From: JACVRX01 sp963831385 | Lineage (GTDB): Bacteria; Actinomycetota; Actinomycetes; Jiangellales; Jiangellaceae | Direction of reading: 5' to 3' | Assembly: GCA_963831385.1 (NCBI GenBank) | Contig: CAWHPW010000015.1 | Span: 62,001 to 126,000 of the forward strand | Length of the DNA stretch: 64,000 bases | In this document: in pieces, positions 61,312 to 64,000 of the stretch | Layout of the letters: each line of letters opens with the position of its first letter | Position numbering within the stretch: the first letter of the stretch is position 1 | Notes under the pieces: generated by a model | What the model was told of the DNA's origin: nothing | Seen by the model: only the letters and a program-made list of their open reading frames with translations | The model's database searches: none | Translations under genes and position numbers: made by a program

Positions 61312-61674
61312 TCAGTAAACGAGCGCCTGCGCGTCGTCGGTGAGCGCCTCCTCGACGAAGGTCGCTGCACCGGCGATGCGGACGCCGGGTAGCACGTCGT
61401 CGGGCCCGATCTCGCGCCGGGCCGCGCATTGAGTGCACAACGTCACCTGACCACCGCCCAACAGCGCTGCGAGCAGATCGGACAGTGGGGCTGCGTGCGG
61501 CAATTCGAACTCGGCAGCCCGGCCAGGCAGGGCGAACCAGGCGGACTCCCCGGTCAGCCACAGGGAGACTTCCACTCCGGCGGACAGCGCGGTGGTCGCA
61601 ACCGTGAAGGCCTGCGAGCAGCGCTCGGGTGCATCGAGGCCGGCAGTGACCTTCACGACGAGCCTGTTTGCCAT
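61312..61674 (-). CDS. DsrE-family protein
   Basis: A 120-aa DsrE/F-like protein: LVVKVTAGLDAPERCSQAFTVATTAL at the start and GQVTLCTQCAARREIGPDDVLPGV, with a CTQC pair, in the middle. DsrE proteins carry sulfur or have lost that role. It is transcribed opposite to its neighbours but sits in a conserved actinobacterial block with SseA, DUF1416 and Fur genes. ATG 61674. Confidence 0.87.
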   Translation of the reverse strand: MANRLVVKVTAGLDAPERCSQAFTVATTALSAGVEVSLWLTGESAWFALPGRAAEFELPHAAPLSDLLAALLGGGQVTLCTQCAARREIGPDDVLPGVRIAGAATFVEEALTDDAQALVY

Positions 61675-61723
61675 GCCAGCAGACTAGGCCCGATCTCGGG
61701 ATCATGGCCCTAGACTTCAAGCC

Positions 61724-61825
61724 ATGCTGGAGGTCTTCTTCACCGGCCTGCTCGTGCTCACCACCCTCGCTGCGGGATGGTTCGCGATCTACGTCATTTA
61801 CCGGCTGTTCAAGGGTCAGGCTTGA
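61724..61825 (+). CDS. Small membrane protein (33 aa)
   Basis: MLEVFFTGLLVLTTLAAGWF begins a single helix and AIYVIYRLFKGQA ends the protein with a basic tail. Its TGA overlaps the TTG start of the nitrobindin-like gene. Similar 30-35-aa membrane peptides ending in YRLFKGQ-type tails occur next to FABP-family genes in actinobacteria. It is too short for standard gene calling, but the codon pattern and coupling support it. Confidence 0.7.
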   Translation: MLEVFFTGLLVLTTLAAGWFAIYVIYRLFKGQA

Positions 61826-62352
61826 CTCTTCCCGTGATCGAGATCCCGGCCGATCTGCATCCGGACTGTGTCCCGCTGGCCTGGTTGCTCGGCCGGTGGG
61901 AGGGCGCCGGCGTCGGCGACTATCCGACGATCGAGGCGTTCCGGTTCGGCCAGGAGGTCGCCTTCACCTACGTCCCCGGAAAGGCGTACGTGGCGTACAC
62001 GAGCCGCAGCTGGATTCTCGCCGACGACGGCACGTTGCTCCGGCCGGCCGCCGCTGAGACGGGCTTCTGGCGACCGCAACCCGACGGCGAGGTCGAGGTC
62101 CTCCTCACCCATCCCACCGGTTTCGTCGAGATCTATCTCGGCCGGGTCGAACCGACGAAAGTCGAGCTCGCCACCCGTGGGGTGCTCAAGACCGAGACCG
62201 CCAAGGACTACCGGGCCGGCCACCGGTTGTACGGACTGGTCGACGGCCGGCTGATGTGGGTCTACGAGATGGCCGCCATGGGACATGAGTTGCAGCCGCA
62301 CCTGTCGGCGGAGCTGCAGCGCGTGGCCGGAGCCGACCAGTCGCGCTCTTAG
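61822..62352 (+). CDS. FABP/nitrobindin-family heme-binding protein
   Basis: A 176-aa beta-barrel protein (DUF1794/THAP4-nitrobindin type). The family GxWxGxG motif is in WLLGRWEGAGVGDYPTIE; the distant GHELQPHLSAEL at the end holds the His expected to bind heme iron. Nitrobindins bind NO and scavenge peroxynitrite. Start: TTG 61822 overlapping the upstream stop, or GTG 61834. Confidence 0.9.
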   Translation: MTLPVIEIPADLHPDCVPLAWLLGRWEGAGVGDYPTIEAFRFGQEVAFTYVPGKAYVAYTSRSWILADDGTLLRPAAAETGFWRPQPDGEVEVLLTHPTGFVEIYLGRVEPTKVELATRGVLKTETAKDYRAGHRLYGLVDGRLMWVYEMAAMGHELQPHLSAELQRVAGADQSRS

Positions 62353-62361
62353 ACTCGACGG

Positions 62362-62769
62362 ATGACCGACTGGCGCGAGGACCTGCGGGCGCAGGGCTAT
62401 CGGTTGACGCCGCAGCGCGAGCTCGTCCTCGATGCCGTGCGGCAACTCGACCACGGCTCTCCCGAGGAGATCCTCGGCCGGGTTCGAGAGTCTGCCAAGG
62501 GTGTGAACATCTCGACCGTGTACCGGACGTTGGAGCTGCTGGAGAAGCTCGGGCTGGTGAGCCACACTCATCTCGGGCATGGGGCGCCGGCCTACCACGC
62601 GACGACCGAGCCCGACCACGTACACCTGGTCTGCCGGAACTGCGAGCGAGTAACCGAGGTCGAGCCGTCCATCGCGGCCGGCCTGGTCGACGACCTTGCC
62701 GATCGGTTCGGGTTCCAGACCGACGTCAGGCATCTGACCGTGTTCGGTACATGCTGGGAGTGTTCGTGA
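62362..62769 (+). CDS. Fur-family metal-dependent repressor
   Basis: A 135-aa Fur-family regulator. Winged helix: RLTPQRELVLDAVRQLDHGSPEEI and NISTVYRTLELLEKLGLV; metal sites: HTHLGHG, EPDHVHLVCRNCERV (His and CxxC) and the closing CWEC. The two CxxC pairs give the structural zinc. Whether it senses iron, zinc or peroxide cannot be told. It lies 9 bases after the nitrobindin-like gene. Confidence 0.92.
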   Translation: MTDWREDLRAQGYRLTPQRELVLDAVRQLDHGSPEEILGRVRESAKGVNISTVYRTLELLEKLGLVSHTHLGHGAPAYHATTEPDHVHLVCRNCERVTEVEPSIAAGLVDDLADRFGFQTDVRHLTVFGTCWECS

Positions 62770-62781
62770 TCATCCGCCGAC

Positions 62782-62830
62782 TGGAGGGTTCTCCACGTCA
62801 TCCATGCCGGGAGACGTGGAGAAACCTCCA
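62782..62830. terminator. 18-bp hairpin between fur-like and ygfZ genes
   Basis: TGGAGGGTTCTCCACGTC pairs with GACGTGGAGAAACCTCCA with a single G-T wobble, around a 13-base loop. It starts 13 bases past the Fur stop and ends 58 bases before ygfZ. Its design matches the other intergenic palindromes in the window, with a different sequence. Probably terminates the sulfur operon. Confidence 0.7.
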
Positions 62831-62887
62831 CTCGCACGCAGCGGGCATGGTGGGAGTGGTTGAGGCTCGGGATGCGTTGGGGTCGGT

Positions 62888-63853
62888 GTGAGCATCTATC
62901 GCAGCCCACTGCTCGGCCGGCCGGGCGCCGTCACAGCGACCGGCTTCGACGCGGGCGTGGCGGCGCACTATGGCGACCCGATGCGAGAGCAGCGCGTTCC
63001 CGGTCCGGTCGACCTCTCGCACCGCGGTGTCGTGACCGTCAGTGGACCGGACCGGCTGAGCTGGCTGCATTCGCTGACGACCCAGCACGTCGAGCACCTC
63101 GGCCCCGGTAGCTCGACCGAAACGCTGGTGCTCTCGCCACACGGCCACATCGAGCATGCGCTCTATGCAGTCGACGACGGGACGACTTTCTGGGCCCACG
63201 TGGAGCCTGGGACCGCACCCGCGCTGGTGGAGTTCCTCGTTTCCATGCGATTCATGCTGCGTGTCGACGTCACCGATGTGAGCGACGAGTTCGCTGTGGT
63301 CTGGGAGCCGGACACCGAGCGGCACGGCGGTTATCTGAGCCGGGTAACCGACCGGGGACGGGAGGTGTTCGTCGCCCGATCGGAGTTGGCGCGCTATGTC
63401 GGCGACTCTGCGTCGGGGGTGTGGGCGCACGAGGCTCGGCGGATCGCGGCTCATCAGCCGCGGTTGGGCGTGGACACAGACCACAAGACGATCCCGCACG
63501 AGGTCGGCTGGCTCGGCTCGGCCGTGCACCTGGACAAGGGGTGCTACCGGGGTCAGGAGACCGTCGCGCGCGTTCACAATCTCGGCCGTCCACCGCGTCG
63601 GCTGGTCATGCTGCACCTCGACGGCTCGGCCGAGCGCTTGCCGGCGCACTGCGATCCGGTGGAATTCGACGACGCGACCGTCGGGTTCGTCGGCTCGGCC
63701 GCCCGCCACTACGAATTGGGCCCGATCGCGTTGGCGTTGGTGAAGCGCACGGTTCCGGTCGATGCCGCATTGGCGGCCGGCGGCGTGTCTGCTACCCAAG
63801 AAGTAGTCGTCGATCCCGATGTCGGCCGGCACGTGCGGGCCAGGCTGAGCTAG
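62888..63853 (+). CDS. ygfZ: Folate-binding protein YgfZ/GcvT-like
   Basis: A 321-aa tetrahydrofolate-binding protein of the YgfZ/COG0354 group that supports Fe-S cluster enzymes. The signature KGCYRGQETVARVHNLG, with its conserved Cys, is present at about 218-234, followed by GRPPRRLVMLHL. GTG 62888 with GGTCGGT upstream. It overlaps the 3' end of dtd by 4 bases (shared CTAG), convergent. Confidence 0.93.
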   Translation: MSIYRSPLLGRPGAVTATGFDAGVAAHYGDPMREQRVPGPVDLSHRGVVTVSGPDRLSWLHSLTTQHVEHLGPGSSTETLVLSPHGHIEHALYAVDDGTTFWAHVEPGTAPALVEFLVSMRFMLRVDVTDVSDEFAVVWEPDTERHGGYLSRVTDRGREVFVARSELARYVGDSASGVWAHEARRIAAHQPRLGVDTDHKTIPHEVGWLGSAVHLDKGCYRGQETVARVHNLGRPPRRLVMLHLDGSAERLPAHCDPVEFDDATVGFVGSAARHYELGPIALALVKRTVPVDAALAAGGVSATQEVVVDPDVGRHVRARLS

Positions 63854-64000
63854 CTGTCGACCACGAGGGTCACGGGCCCGTCGTTGGTCGACGTCACCTG
63901 CATCATCGCGCCGAAGACACCGGTTTCGACGTGCGCGCCGATCGAGCGCAATGCGTCGCAAAACGCGTTCACTAACGGTTCGGCAGTCTCGGCGGGCGCT
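63850..64000 (-). CDS. dtd: D-aminoacyl-tRNA deacylase (5' part outside window)
   Basis: The last 49 residues of a Dtd protein: ETAEPLVNAFCDALRSIGA, then VETGVFGAMMQVTSTNDGPVTLVVDS (quoted as motif). NDGPVT is the family's conserved C-terminal active-site stretch; Dtd hydrolyses D-aminoacyl-tRNA. The gene enters from the right edge on the minus strand and ends at TAG 63852-63850. Confidence 0.9.
   Translation of the reverse strand, partial: APAETAEPLVNAFCDALRSIGAHVETGVFGAMMQVTSTNDGPVTLVVDS

Overview
This is a GC-rich actinobacterial chromosome segment. The evidence is a mycothiol synthase (mshD) next to an orphan GlnR regulator, a DosR/DevR-type two-component system with matching operator boxes, F420-related enzymes, a MutT1-type Nudix/phosphatase fusion, actinobacterial families such as DUF1876, DUF2332 and DUF3152, many GTG/TTG starts and pervasive 4-base stop/start overlaps. 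I cannot fix the genus; a soil or plant-associated, non-mycobacterial high-GC actinomycete fits best. No prophage, integrase, transposase, CRISPR array, rRNA or tRNA was seen.

Layout. 1-2.65 kb: a GH3 glycosidase (cut by the window edge) divergent from a Gfo/Idh oxidoreductase. 2.65-14.9 kb: small accessory genes, namely DUF1905 and VOC proteins, an ArsR-SRPBCC fusion with an operator over its own start codon, a thiolase flanked by two copies of an inverted repeat, a LacI remnant, an ArsR/SRPBCC pair with a frameshift, a MazF-like toxin-antitoxin pair, a DMT exporter, a metzincin-like protease with a basic tail, and a MarR/F420-reductase pair with a duplicated operator. 14.9-21.8 kb: citrate synthase, then a SpoIIE-type phosphatase with a STAS protein, and a dormancy-type cluster (PNPOx protein, DevR-like regulator, GAF histidine kinase, DoxX protein) with three DosR-like boxes. 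21.9-26 kb: two zinc alcohol dehydrogenases, polyphosphate kinase 2 and a GH127 remnant. 26.1-34.4 kb: an NlpC/P60 hydrolase under a c-di-AMP (ydaO) riboswitch, then an alpha-galactoside uptake operon (ABC permeases, binding protein, GH36 alpha-galactosidase with two frameshifts) divergent from its LacI regulator. 34.4-43.7 kb: cold-shock protein, uracil-DNA glycosylase, VOC proteins, a kinase of the APH fold, a proline-rich peptide, a Ser/Thr kinase, DUF47-Pit, a methyltransferase, DUF3152 and CsoR.

43.8-54.4 kb is a phosphate and polyphosphate block: pstSCAB behind a PHO box, DUF2332, then ppk1, CYTH-CHAD and mutT1 in overlapping order. With DUF47-Pit and PPK2 elsewhere, the window carries high- and low-affinity phosphate uptake plus polyphosphate synthesis, binding and turnover. 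54.3-58.2 kb: mshD-glnR, a hydrolase-MoaD-membrane protein-ECF sigma-anti-sigma operon. 58.3-64 kb: a sulfur-handling block (thioredoxin, a 25-aa leader peptide, DUF4395, rhodanese SseA, DUF1416, DsrE, nitrobindin-like protein, Fur, YgfZ) ending in a partial dtd.

Between operons sit several long, near-perfect inverted repeats. Two kinds occur twice: a 15-bp-arm element at 4.2 and 5.8 kb, and a 90-nt nested double hairpin at 47.8 and 58.2 kb. These repeat families, the dormancy cluster with its boxes and the sulfur operon with its leader peptide are the parts most worth a second look. Several genes carry single-base frameshifts, so either true gene decay or residual assembly error is present.
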